A DNA stretch of 29,177 bases, taken from an uncultured Bacteroidales bacterium. Lineage in GTDB: Bacteria; Bacteroidota; Bacteroidia; Bacteroidales; Marinilabiliaceae. A program made the position numbers and the translations under genes. Location: positions 1 through 29,177 of the forward strand of contig CAKUYZ010000015.1 in assembly GCA_934717675.1 (NCBI GenBank), read 5' to 3'. How positions within the stretch are numbered: the stretch's first letter is position 1; each line of letters begins with the position of its first letter. Below are positions 1 to 6,745 of this stretch, in pieces. The notes beneath the pieces were generated by a model. It worked only from the letters and a program-made list of their open reading frames with translations. It searched no databases and was not told the DNA's origin.

Positions 1-351
1 GGCCTTGACATTGGTGAGGGCCAACGCGCTGATGACCTCATTAGCCACGTTTATCTTCTTCCCGATGGAGTCTATGAGCGTAAACTCGCATTGGGGAAAC
101 ATGATGGCCAAAGGGATGCCCGGGAAGCCGCCGCCCGTGCCCACATCGACAAGGCGCGTACCTGGTTGGAAGTGGATGAACTTGGCAATGGCCAGAGAGT
201 GGAGGACATGGTGGGTCATGAGCTCACCAATGTCTTTGCGCGATATGACGTTAATCTTGGCGTTCCAGTCTTCGTAGAGAGGCTGGAGCTGGTCGAACTG
301 GCTTTTCTGGGTGTCCGTCAGTTCGTGAAAATATGTCTCGACTATGCTCAT
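1..351 (-). CDS. rsmG: 16S rRNA (guanine-527-N7)-methyltransferase RsmG, N-terminal part
   Basis: This gene is cut by the left edge, so only the first 117 codons are present; RsmG proteins are usually about 200-240 residues. RsmG uses S-adenosylmethionine to methylate N7 of G527 in 16S rRNA, in the cytoplasm. The N-terminal half shows the family layout: a helical start with YEDWNAKINVISRKD (about residues 27-41), then the SAM-binding glycine loop VDVGTGGGFPGIPLAI (about 68-83) and LIDSIGKKINV (about 92-102). The ATG at 349-351 overlaps the TGA of the upstream sigma factor gene as ATGA, so translation may be coupled. It is the last gene seen of a sigma factor/glycosyltransferase/rsmG run. Identification is firm from the SAM loop and its surroundings; the C-terminal half cannot be judged. 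Confidence 0.95.
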   Translation of the reverse strand, partial: MSIVETYFHELTDTQKSQFDQLQPLYEDWNAKINVISRKDIGELMTHHVLHSLAIAKFIHFQPGTRLVDVGTGGGFPGIPLAIMFPQCEFTLIDSIGKKINVANEVISALALTNVKA

Positions 352-968
352 TTGTCGGGTGCCGTTTCTGTGTTCTTTAAGATGTTATATAGCAGTTCTC
401 TCGACCTGAAGAGCTGCGCCTTGACGGTGCCGAGCGGCATTTGGAGTTGCTCGGCAATCTCCTCGTAGCTCAACTCCTTAAAATAGCGCAACTCGACCAA
501 GGTCTTGTAGCGCGGCTTGAGCTTGTCCACGACAGCCCGGACCGCATCCACGGTCTGGCTTGTTATCATGCTCTCGGAGGGGTCGGGGTCGTCGGCGCAC
601 ACAGTTATCTGCCTCACGGAGCCGCCGTCGTCTTTGTCGTCGGCTTCCTGGTCTATGCTCACCAGTTTGCATCGTTTGCGCCTCAGGAAGTCGATACCGT
701 TGTTTGACGCGATCTTGAACAGCCAAGTGGAGAACGCATAGGAGGGAGAGTAGAGCTCAATGTTGCGAAACGCCTTGCCGAAAGCCTCTATTGTCAGGTC
801 CTCGGCATCCACCTTGTTGCCCACCATCTTGAGGAGCATGAAATAGATGGAGTCGCGATATCGGGAGAGCAACTTGGTGTAGGCCTTCTGGTCCCCGGCC
901 TTGGCCCTCTCCACAAGTTCCATATCATATATGGCCTTGTCTGAGTGTGTGTTTTGGTTTACTTCCAT
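348..968 (-). CDS. ECF-type sigma-70 family RNA polymerase sigma factor
   Basis: Sigma factor of 206 residues when started at the ATG at 968. Region sigma-2 spans about 16-100, with the core-binding/-10 motif DAEDLTIEAFGKAF (54-67) and the FSTWLFKIASNNGIDFLRRKR stretch. Region sigma-4 spans about 148-196, with the helix-turn-helix LSYEEIAEQLQMPLGTVKAQLFRSRELL. There is no sigma-3 domain, so it is of the ECF or group-4 type. A longer reading frame opens at a GTG at 1058, but that would run about 100 nt into the glycosyltransferase gene. The ATG at 968 gives only a 10-nt overlap with it. The 3' end overlaps rsmG by ATGA. No anti-sigma gene lies next to it, unlike the FecI/FecR pairs common in this phylum, so it is probably a general rather than an uptake-linked sigma factor. 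Target promoters are unknown. Confidence 0.93.
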   Translation of the reverse strand: MEVNQNTHSDKAIYDMELVERAKAGDQKAYTKLLSRYRDSIYFMLLKMVGNKVDAEDLTIEAFGKAFRNIELYSPSYAFSTWLFKIASNNGIDFLRRKRCKLVSIDQEADDKDDGGSVRQITVCADDPDPSESMITSQTVDAVRAVVDKLKPRYKTLVELRYFKELSYEEIAEQLQMPLGTVKAQLFRSRELLYNILKNTETAPDK

Positions 969-2095
969 GTGTTGCGGCTTTGGGTCACAACTCCCGTGAA
1001 CCATGCGAGAGATTGCATACAAGGGATCACAATGTCCATCGGGAGGGCCAGAAGCCACATTTTGCTCTCACCCATGGCCCTTGCCGCCAGCCCCATGGCG
1101 ACATATATCACAACGGTGCGCACGAGCAACGCCACCCCTGCCGCGAGCAGCAGCGCGTCAGCACCACACAACACGCCAAGCACCACAGCCGCCACCACAG
1201 ACAGCCAGAAGAGGAGGCGCGAGGCGACTTCGGCGCCCAGCCAAAACTTGACGGAGGCGGGATAGAGTGACGCCGTGGTCAAGTGGCGGCTCTTCTGCGC
1301 GGAATATGAGAGCCACGTCCGCTGCGGCTCCGTGACCGTGTGGGCTGGAGCCTCATAGGCCACCGCGGTGTTGGCGCGCGTCCCCATCTCACTGACAAAG
1401 AGGTCGTCGTCGCCCGAAAGGATGTAGAGATGCTCCCTGAACTTTGAGCTTCGGTCGAAGAGGCTCTTGGAGTATGACAGGTTTCTCCCCACGCCCATAA
1501 AAGGCTTGAGGGCCTGCGCCATGCCAAAATATTGCACGGCATTCCAGAAAGCCTCGTAACGCAGCAGCAAGTTGAGCAGGCCGGGGCGTTTGGCGTATCG
1601 GCCATAGCCCAGCACCATCTCCTTGCCTTTTGTGGCGTAGCCCTCCATCATGAGGGTGAGCCAGTTGTCAGAAGCTGGGAGGCAGTCGGCGTCAGTGAAG
1701 ACGATGTGGCCAAACTTTGCCGCCTTGATGCCCACGTTGAGGGCTAGTTTCTTGCCGTGCTTGAACTTGGCGTCGCCAGGGATGGTGGTGGTGTACACCT
1801 CAGGATATTTGGCTCGGAGCTGCGCCAAGACGAGCGGCGTGTCATCAGTGGAGCAGTCGTCCACAATGACAATCTGCTTTTCGGCAGCGTATTTTTGCCC
1901 AACAAGCGCGGGGATGAGTTTCTTCAGGTTCTCGTCTTCATTGCGCGCGCAGACGACAATGCTGACGGGCGGCAATGCGGCCGCCAGGTTGCGCGGCCTC
2001 TTGCGAATCCGGAACATAAAAAATGCCCAGTAGAAGAGCTGCCAGGCCAAGGCGAAGCCCATTATCGAAACCACGATAATCTCGGTCGTGTCCAC
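959..2095 (-). CDS. membrane-anchored family 2 glycosyltransferase
   Basis: About 378 residues from the GTG at 2095. An N-terminal membrane helix (about 5-27) is followed by a GT-A fold catalytic domain: VSIVVCARNED (about 44-54), VDDCSTDDT (about 78-86), the metal/nucleotide-sugar motif TDAD (134-137), a conserved GVGRNLSY segment, the acceptor-side GDDD (228-231) and a QKSRH motif near 267. Two or more hydrophobic segments close the protein (about 292-370). Such proteins move a sugar from a nucleotide-sugar to a lipid or glycan at the cytoplasmic membrane; sugar and acceptor cannot be told from sequence. An in-frame TTG at 2164 lies inside a promoter-like TATATTTG box and cannot be the start if that box is used. 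The next in-frame ATG (2062) would cut into the first membrane helix. The gene leads into the sigma factor gene with a 10-nt overlap. Confidence 0.9.
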   Translation of the reverse strand: MDTTEIIVVSIMGFALAWQLFYWAFFMFRIRKRPRNLAAALPPVSIVVCARNEDENLKKLIPALVGQKYAAEKQIVIVDDCSTDDTPLVLAQLRAKYPEVYTTTIPGDAKFKHGKKLALNVGIKAAKFGHIVFTDADCLPASDNWLTLMMEGYATKGKEMVLGYGRYAKRPGLLNLLLRYEAFWNAVQYFGMAQALKPFMGVGRNLSYSKSLFDRSSKFREHLYILSGDDDLFVSEMGTRANTAVAYEAPAHTVTEPQRTWLSYSAQKSRHLTTASLYPASVKFWLGAEVASRLLFWLSVVAAVVLGVLCGADALLLAAGVALLVRTVVIYVAMGLAARAMGESKMWLLALPMDIVIPCMQSLAWFTGVVTQSRNTWK

Positions 2096-2161
2096 TTTCT
2101 CGTTGTTAGTTGCCCTTTTCCAATCGTGTCCGCGTCTTGCGGGCGCAGTATGAGAATGTGG

Positions 2162-2169
2162 CAAATATA
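2162..2169 (-). promoter_or_regulatory. Bacteroidota -7 box (TATATTTG) for the glycosyltransferase/sigma/rsmG run
   Basis: On the minus strand this reads TATATTTG, a full match to the TAnnTTTG -7 consensus of Bacteroidota housekeeping promoters. Transcription would begin near 2155, giving a leader of about 60 nt to the GTG start at 2095. A clear TTTG -33 element at the usual 19-21 nt spacing is not visible, so this is a moderate call. Confidence 0.45.
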
Positions 2170-2225
2170 GTGAAAATATGCGGACTGCGGCTCCCTTGGA
2201 GGCGGAATAGGGCGGGGCCTGGGGA

Positions 2226-2282
2226 ATAAAGAATCGCCAACCGCGGCAGGAGCGTCTAAGACCTCCCCGCCACAGTTGGCGA
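2226..2282 (-). terminator. large hairpin downstream of mscL, probable terminator
   Basis: An 8-bp perfect inverted repeat, TCGCCAAC (2234-2241) and GTTGGCGA (2275-2282), encloses a second set of pairing arms (GCGG with CCGC, GGAG with CTCC). Read on the minus strand, the hairpin starts 16 nt after the mscL stop and is followed by TTCTTTATT, a modest U-rich tract. It fits an intrinsic terminator for the operon ending in mscL, though the U-tract is imperfect. Confidence 0.6.
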
Positions 2283-2298
2283 CTGGCATTTGCTCGCC

Positions 2299-2718
2299 CT
2301 ATCCTTTACGCTCCTCTTTGAGGAGGTCGCGGATCTCTGTGAGGAGTTTCTCCTCATTGCTGGACTCGGGAGCGGGGGCAGGGGCCGCGGGCTCCTCTTT
2401 TTTCTTGCGCGTGAGGGTGTTGATGCCCTTAACGAGCAGGAAGACGCAGAACGCGACAATGAGGAAATCGAAGACAACCTGGAGGAAGTTGCCATAGTTG
2501 AGCGTGACGGCCGGCGCGTCTCCCTGCGCCTCTTTGAGCGTTATGGCCAGGTCGGTGAAATTGACTCCGCCCACAAGAACGCCAATGGGCGGCATGATGA
2601 CGTCGCTCACGAGCGATGAGACTATCTTGCCAAAAGCCGCGCCGATGATGACGCCCACGGCCATGTCCACCACATTGCCTTTCATGGCAAAGTCCTTGAA
2701 CTCTTTTAAGAAACTCAT
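2299..2718 (-). CDS. mscL: large-conductance mechanosensitive channel MscL
   Basis: A 139-residue channel subunit, a usual length for MscL. It forms a homopentamer in the inner membrane that opens under high membrane tension and releases solutes during hypo-osmotic shock. The N-terminus FLKEFKDFAMKGNVVDMAVG is the family signature (amphipathic S1 helix running into TM1). TM1 continues through VIIGAAFGKIVSSLVSDVIMP. The periplasmic loop includes GVNFTDLAI, TM2 lies at about 77-100 (NFLQVVFDFLIVAFCVFLLVK), and a charged KKKEE linker leads to a C-terminal helix (EEKLLTEIRDLLKEERK) that bundles in the cytoplasm. A Pro/Ala-rich stretch, AAPAPAPE, sits in the linker. The gene starts 36 nt after the acetyltransferase stop and is followed by a strong hairpin, so it is probably the last gene of its transcript. 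Confidence 0.97.
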   Translation of the reverse strand: MSFLKEFKDFAMKGNVVDMAVGVIIGAAFGKIVSSLVSDVIMPPIGVLVGGVNFTDLAITLKEAQGDAPAVTLNYGNFLQVVFDFLIVAFCVFLLVKGINTLTRKKKEEPAAPAPAPESSNEEKLLTEIRDLLKEERKG

Positions 2719-2754
2719 AACTGTATTTTAATGTTTGACATTATTTGTGAATTT

Positions 2755-3885
2755 TCAGGCAATCCGCTTGACGTAGCACCACTTCTGCTTATGACGCTCC
2801 GAGTGAAACATCTTGACGAGGTTCGCGGCCCTGTCATTGCCATCAAGAATGGCTGTCGTCTCCACGGCCGTTATGCCTCTCTCATTAAAGGCGTTGATGA
2901 TGGCCTCTACCATAAGAGACAGCGCGCCGCGCCTGCGCGCCTCGGGCAAGACGGCGGCGAGGAGAATCTCGGCCTCGTGGGCGTGGCGGCGTTCCATCCA
3001 GATGTTGCAGGCGTCTAGCAGCCCAACGGAACCTTTGGCCTTGCGCAACGCCTTGGTGACGGACGGGATGGCCACCAGGAACCCGACAAGCGGGCGCGAC
3101 GCCACGAGACGATCTTCCACGGCCACGACAAGGCGCGGGTCTAGCATGGGCATAAAACGCTCCACGTAGAACGCTTTCATCTCGTCAGAGAAACGATACG
3201 TGCCGAAGAGAGGGTCGAACGCGGTGTTGAACAGCTCCATGACGGCCGGCGCGATGCGGCGCACATCGCCAGTGTCGCGGAGGCTGACCACCCCCAGGCC
3301 AAACTTGCCGCGCGCGGAGTCTGCCACGACAGAGACCTTCGGGGGCATCTGCCTTGGCACAGTGATGCGATATTCGTTCCACCCCTGCAACGGCTCATAG
3401 CCCTCGGCCTCGATGAGCCGCACATAATGCGGCAAGGTGAGTGATGAGCCCAGGGCGGCCTCGCGGTCATGGCCGAAGGTGGTGAAGCCCTGCTGATCAA
3501 GGTTGCTGAAGCCCAAGGGACCCGCCACGCGCTCCATGCCCCGCACGGCGAGCCAACGCTCGGCCTCGCGCAGCAAGACGTGCGCCACGGCCTGGCAGTC
3601 TGTACACTCAAAGCGCGAGAAACGCCCCGTCTTTCCGCCCGACTTCTCATTCCACAACGGGTTGACGATGGCCGCCACGCGCCCCACGCACTTGCCATCG
3701 GCCAAAGCCACCCACCTTGCCACGTCACAAAAGGCGAGAGCCGGGTTTCGCCCCTCATCGAAGAGGGCGCACTCGTCGGCCCGCAGCGGAGGCACCCAAT
3801 ATGGGTTGTCTGCGTAGAGGCGATATGGCAGCTCGGCGAAGAGACGTGCGTCGGCAGCAGTCTCAACAAGTCGGACTTCTAGCAT
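2755..3885 (-). CDS. GNAT-fold acetyltransferase-like protein (YghO type)
   Basis: A 376-residue cytoplasmic protein, ATG at 3885. The N-terminal part carries the pattern typical of YghO-like GNAT proteins: the FAELPYRLYADNPYWVPPLR opening, DEGRNPALAF, a GRVAAIVN strand (about 68-75), and a PLGFSNLDQQGFTTFG segment near 123-138. The C-terminal half has the second GNAT-like unit with VVAVEDRLV, LVGFLVAIP, and AAVLPEARRRGALSLMVEAI, where the ARRRGAL stretch sits at the expected acetyl-CoA pyrophosphate-binding position, and a closing ILDGNDRAANLVKMFHSERHK. Substrate and partners are unknown. It lies 33 nt after the lipase stop and 36 nt before mscL in an apparent operon. The fold assignment is good; enzymatic activity is inferred only. 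Confidence 0.82.
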   Translation of the reverse strand: MLEVRLVETAADARLFAELPYRLYADNPYWVPPLRADECALFDEGRNPALAFCDVARWVALADGKCVGRVAAIVNPLWNEKSGGKTGRFSRFECTDCQAVAHVLLREAERWLAVRGMERVAGPLGFSNLDQQGFTTFGHDREAALGSSLTLPHYVRLIEAEGYEPLQGWNEYRITVPRQMPPKVSVVADSARGKFGLGVVSLRDTGDVRRIAPAVMELFNTAFDPLFGTYRFSDEMKAFYVERFMPMLDPRLVVAVEDRLVASRPLVGFLVAIPSVTKALRKAKGSVGLLDACNIWMERRHAHEAEILLAAVLPEARRRGALSLMVEAIINAFNERGITAVETTAILDGNDRAANLVKMFHSERHKQKWCYVKRIA

Positions 3886-3918
3886 TGGCAGATGGTTGGC
3901 GGGGCTTGCGTCTTCCGG

Positions 3919-5010
3919 TCAGTCGGCAATTTTTGTGGCCAACTCATAGTAGGCCACGTATTGGTGGTGGTCAAAAGCATCGTCAGACACTTGCGGGTGG
4001 CGGGAGAAATAGTCGGCATCTGGTTTCAAGACGTAGAATTGGCCTGCGCGGGCGTAGTTGACGCACTCCACATAGTCTGGCTGACGGAACCAAGGGTGCG
4101 CATCTTGGAGCATCCCGCCGAGCGTGCCGCCGAGATATTTGGTCCAGTTGGCCACCTCTTTCTCAGCAGGTCGGCTCAACTTGCTGAAGAGGAACTTAAT
4201 CTTCATCTTCTGGCTCATCTTCACGCCCGCCGTGAGCCTGCCCATTTGCGCAAAAGGGTTCGTCGGGCGGAAGTCTGATGTGCGTTGGACGCTGAGCGGC
4301 GTCTCCGGCACCCAGTCTTCAGAGTTGACGACTGTGATGGACCACCCGGGCTGCGTCATCACCTCATAGTTGAGGGCGAAGATGTAATCTCCGGGCTTTG
4401 GTGCCGCGCTGGCGTAGGTCTTGAACCTTATGTCTTGTGGCACAGTCCCCGTCGCCTGCCCCCTGCGGAGCATGGCCGTGGCGAGGTAGGCCAACGCGCC
4501 GCCCTGGCTATGGCCGGCAATGATGAAGTCTCTCCTGCCGGCCTTGTGGCATGAGTCCACTTTGGCCAAGATGTCGTCCGCCATGGTCATGAGCCCCGCC
4601 ACCCAGCCAGCATGGACGCAGGCCGTGGAGTCGGGACACAAGTCGTAGGCCACGTCGCGCCCCACGTGGCACGAGCCGACGGCTCGCACCATAGCGGCGT
4701 TGAAATTGGCGCCCCAACTGGTGGTGGTGGACACTGTGGCGCGGAGCATGATGGCCATGACACCGCGGTCTGACTGCCACAGCTCCCACGCATTGTCAAA
4801 GCCCACGCATGGCGACACGTAGACCTTGTGGAAATGCACCGGCGGCGGGCAGAGGTACTTATGATCCACCCGCAGGCTGTCCATATGCGCGGCCATGCCG
4901 AGGCACTCCAGATATTCCGACTTATCGAACCCGGGTTTGAGGGTCTGGGCGTAGGCCGTGGCGGCCAGAAACAGCGACGCCGCGGCTGCCAAAATTTTCT
5001 TGATTCCCAT
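3919..5010 (-). CDS. secreted class 3-like lipase / alpha-beta hydrolase
   Basis: A 363-residue exported protein. Residues 1-21 form a signal peptide (KK, then a hydrophobic run ending AYA before Q). The nucleophile elbow is GHSQGG with Ser168, the class 3 lipase pattern, followed by an alanine-rich helix (ALAYLATAML) and YASAAPKPGD. Asp232 in VNSEDWVP and His348 or His349 in FDHHQYVAYYEL lie where the other two triad members of lipase class 3 enzymes are found. Several cysteines could form disulfides in the periplasm. There is no lipobox, so it is periplasmic or secreted, not a lipoprotein. The substrate, perhaps a lipid ester, cannot be told. The gene sits 64 nt after the DUF4924 gene and 33 nt before the acetyltransferase gene. 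The catalytic Asp and His are inferred by position. Confidence 0.85.
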   Translation of the reverse strand: MGIKKILAAAASLFLAATAYAQTLKPGFDKSEYLECLGMAAHMDSLRVDHKYLCPPPVHFHKVYVSPCVGFDNAWELWQSDRGVMAIMLRATVSTTTSWGANFNAAMVRAVGSCHVGRDVAYDLCPDSTACVHAGWVAGLMTMADDILAKVDSCHKAGRRDFIIAGHSQGGALAYLATAMLRRGQATGTVPQDIRFKTYASAAPKPGDYIFALNYEVMTQPGWSITVVNSEDWVPETPLSVQRTSDFRPTNPFAQMGRLTAGVKMSQKMKIKFLFSKLSRPAEKEVANWTKYLGGTLGGMLQDAHPWFRQPDYVECVNYARAGQFYVLKPDADYFSRHPQVSDDAFDHHQYVAYYELATKIAD

Positions 5011-5074
5011 ATCTAAGTGTTTTTAATTGGTTGACTGCGTTCAAGACCGCCCCAGCCCGCCAGGCAGGCCGACA

Positions 5075-5665
5075 TCACTGGCCCTTTGCCACAAAGTCTC
5101 CATCGGGGCTTACCTCATCCTCGGGGTGCAACTCACGCTCGGCCTTGAGATATTTTTGGCTGAGGATGGCCATAAAATGGCTTATTCGCACCACGGCGTT
5201 GGTCGTGTCCGCCAAGACGGTCTTGCCCTGGAGCTTGAGCAAGTAGTAGTCATATATGGCGGTGAGAGCCAACAAGATGTGTTGCATCTTGTCTCCGTCT
5301 GGAATCTTGGTCATAAGTAGCGAGAGATCGGGCCAAGCCGTGCGGAAGGCGTTTTGATACGGGATCTCGCTCTGTTGCGTGAGGAGGTAGAGGTGAAAAT
5401 TGTAGAGGTCGTTGGCGAGCATGGTGATGATTTGCAGATGCCCGCCTTCTTGCTTGCCCTCACGTTTCATCATCTCGCACAAGTTGTCCCACCAGTCATA
5501 TACCTCTTGCCTCTTGGCAGGGTCCTCAATGGCGTATTTGTTGATGACGTTCTCGTCTATCCTCTTGATATCCAAACCGTTGGCACGGATAAGATCCTCT
5601 ACATTCCACATATAGAGGATATACTCCACAATGTTTTGCTTGCGTTTCTGCTGCGCTATGATCAT
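5075..5665 (-). CDS. DUF4924 family protein
   Basis: A 196-residue cytoplasmic protein, mostly helical, with no signal peptide or membrane segment. It resembles the DUF4924 family, known mainly in Bacteroidota: the opening IIAQQKRKQNIVEYILYMWNVEDLIRAN, an acidic and aromatic EVYDWWDNLCEMMKREGK, then HLQIITMLANDLYNFHLYLL, and a LLALTAIYDYYLLKLQGK helix near the C-terminus. The function is not known and none is proposed. It starts 15 nt after the S4-domain gene stop, so the two are likely cotranscribed; this S4/DUF4924 pairing next to pth is, as far as I recall, common in Bacteroidales. The ATG at 5665 matches the family N-terminus. Confidence 0.88.
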   Translation of the reverse strand: MIIAQQKRKQNIVEYILYMWNVEDLIRANGLDIKRIDENVINKYAIEDPAKRQEVYDWWDNLCEMMKREGKQEGGHLQIITMLANDLYNFHLYLLTQQSEIPYQNAFRTAWPDLSLLMTKIPDGDKMQHILLALTAIYDYYLLKLQGKTVLADTTNAVVRISHFMAILSQKYLKAERELHPEDEVSPDGDFVAKGQ

Positions 5666-5680
5666 GCTATTCCTCCGCCT

Positions 5681-6130
5681 CTATTGCTCAAACTCATCAT
5701 TGTCGTCTTCTTCATCGTCATCGCCAAACGAGATGTCGATGTCGTCCGCCGCCCCGTCAAAAAAGAAGTTGTCCAGGTCTCGCCTCTCCTTCTTCGTTGG
5801 TCGGCCAAGGCCTTTCTGCCTCTGCATCGACATCTGCATGCGATAGACGTCAATGAGCTCTTGCTGGTCTTTGGGCGTCACCTCCACAATGTGGTCTTTG
5901 ACCAGTTTGGCGCCCATGCGGCTCTGCGCCAACTTTATGATCTCGAAAGATCGCGTGGCGGCCGGCACTTTGATGGATATGACGTCGCCCACCTTGACGT
6001 TGCGCGAGCTTTTGACCTGCGCACCGCCCATGGAGACTTTGCCTCTCTTGACCGCGTCGGCGGCGATGGAGCGCGTCTTGTATAGACGCACGGCCCAAAG
6101 GTATTTGTCTATTCGAACCGAATCTGGCAT
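5681..6130 (-). CDS. S4-domain RNA-binding protein, Hsp15/HslR-like
   Basis: A 149-residue protein. The first 60 residues are an S4 domain (VRIDKYLWAVRLYKTRSIAADAV, then KRGKVSMGGAQVKSSRNVKVGD), as in Hsp15, which binds 50S subunits carrying a stalled nascent chain and frees them for reuse. After the S4 domain come the conserved Hsp15-like GLGRPTKKERRDLDNFF (about 107-123) and a strongly acidic tail (DDDEEDDNDEFEQ). The ATG at 6130 is 21 nt past the U-tract of the pth terminator, so the gene needs readthrough or a promoter not recognised here. The DUF4924 gene follows at 15 nt. The neighbouring pth also acts on stalled or released peptidyl-tRNA, so a shared ribosome-rescue theme is reasonable but inferred. 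Confidence 0.9.
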   Translation of the reverse strand: MPDSVRIDKYLWAVRLYKTRSIAADAVKRGKVSMGGAQVKSSRNVKVGDVISIKVPAATRSFEIIKLAQSRMGAKLVKDHIVEVTPKDQQELIDVYRMQMSMQRQKGLGRPTKKERRDLDNFFFDGAADDIDISFGDDDEEDDNDEFEQ

Positions 6131-6150
6131 CGTGTCTTGTGTGAATGTGA

Positions 6151-6179
6151 CAAAAAGCCCCGCCCCGTCCCGCGGGGCT
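6151..6179 (-). terminator. intrinsic terminator at the pth stop codon
   Basis: An 8-bp perfect stem, AGCCCCGC (6156-6163) with GCGGGGCT (6172-6179), is followed on the minus strand by TTTTTG. The TAG stop of pth (6178-6180) forms part of the stem. GC-rich stem, short loop and U-tract make this a canonical Rho-independent terminator ending the PASTA/rluD/ddl/pth transcript. Confidence 0.88.
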
Positions 6180-6741
6180 ACTTGTTATTGAACTGCGTCA
6201 TGGTGAGCTGAAGCCCCGAGCAGACAAAGGTGCGGATGCACTCGGCCGCCACTTCCATGCGCTCGGCCACAAAGTCTTTCTCGCTGTCGTCCCACCGGCC
6301 CAGCACGAAGTCTATCTGACCGCCGCGCTTGAACTCGTTGCCTATGCCGAAGCGCAGGCGCGGGTAGGCGTCGGTTCCGAGCATCTCGGTGATATTTTTC
6401 AGTCCGTTATGGCCGCCCGCGCTTCCCTTGCCCTTGAGGCGTATGGCGCCAACGGGCAGAGCCAGGTCGTCCACAACCACCACTATGTTTTCTGGGGCCA
6501 CCTTCTCTCGGTCGGCCCAGTAGCGGACAGCTTTCCCACTGAGATTCATATAGGTGTTTGGTCGGAGCAAGACAAGGTCACGGCCTTTGACCTTCATCTG
6601 CGCCACCTCGCCATATCTCTCGCCAGAGAATTCGACGCCGGCGTCGGCGGCCAGCCTGGCCACGATGTCGAAGCCTGTGTTGTGGCGCGTGTGGGCATAC
6701 TCGTCACCTATGTTGCCCAGCCCTACAATGAGGAATTTCAT
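6178..6741 (-). CDS. pth: peptidyl-tRNA hydrolase
   Basis: A 187-residue enzyme of usual Pth length. It hydrolyses the ester bond of peptidyl-tRNAs that drop off the ribosome, releasing reusable tRNA. Conserved elements are VGLGNIGDEYAHTRHNTGF with Asn10 and the catalytic His20, RPNTYMNLSGKAV with Met65 and Asn66, VVVDDLALPVGAIRLK with Asp92, and the GSAGGHNGLKNI signature with Asn112. All residues needed for tRNA and peptide binding are present. It begins only 4 nt after the ddl stop, so the two are cotranscribed. The stop codon lies inside a terminator stem. No oddities were seen. Confidence 0.98.
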   Translation of the reverse strand: MKFLIVGLGNIGDEYAHTRHNTGFDIVARLAADAGVEFSGERYGEVAQMKVKGRDLVLLRPNTYMNLSGKAVRYWADREKVAPENIVVVVDDLALPVGAIRLKGKGSAGGHNGLKNITEMLGTDAYPRLRFGIGNEFKRGGQIDFVLGRWDDSEKDFVAERMEVAAECIRTFVCSGLQLTMTQFNNK

Positions 6742-6745
6742 CTTG

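Noticed and set aside
5354..6085. Plus-strand open frame of 243 codons
   Set aside because: Antisense to the DUF4924 and S4-domain genes, both supported by family motifs.
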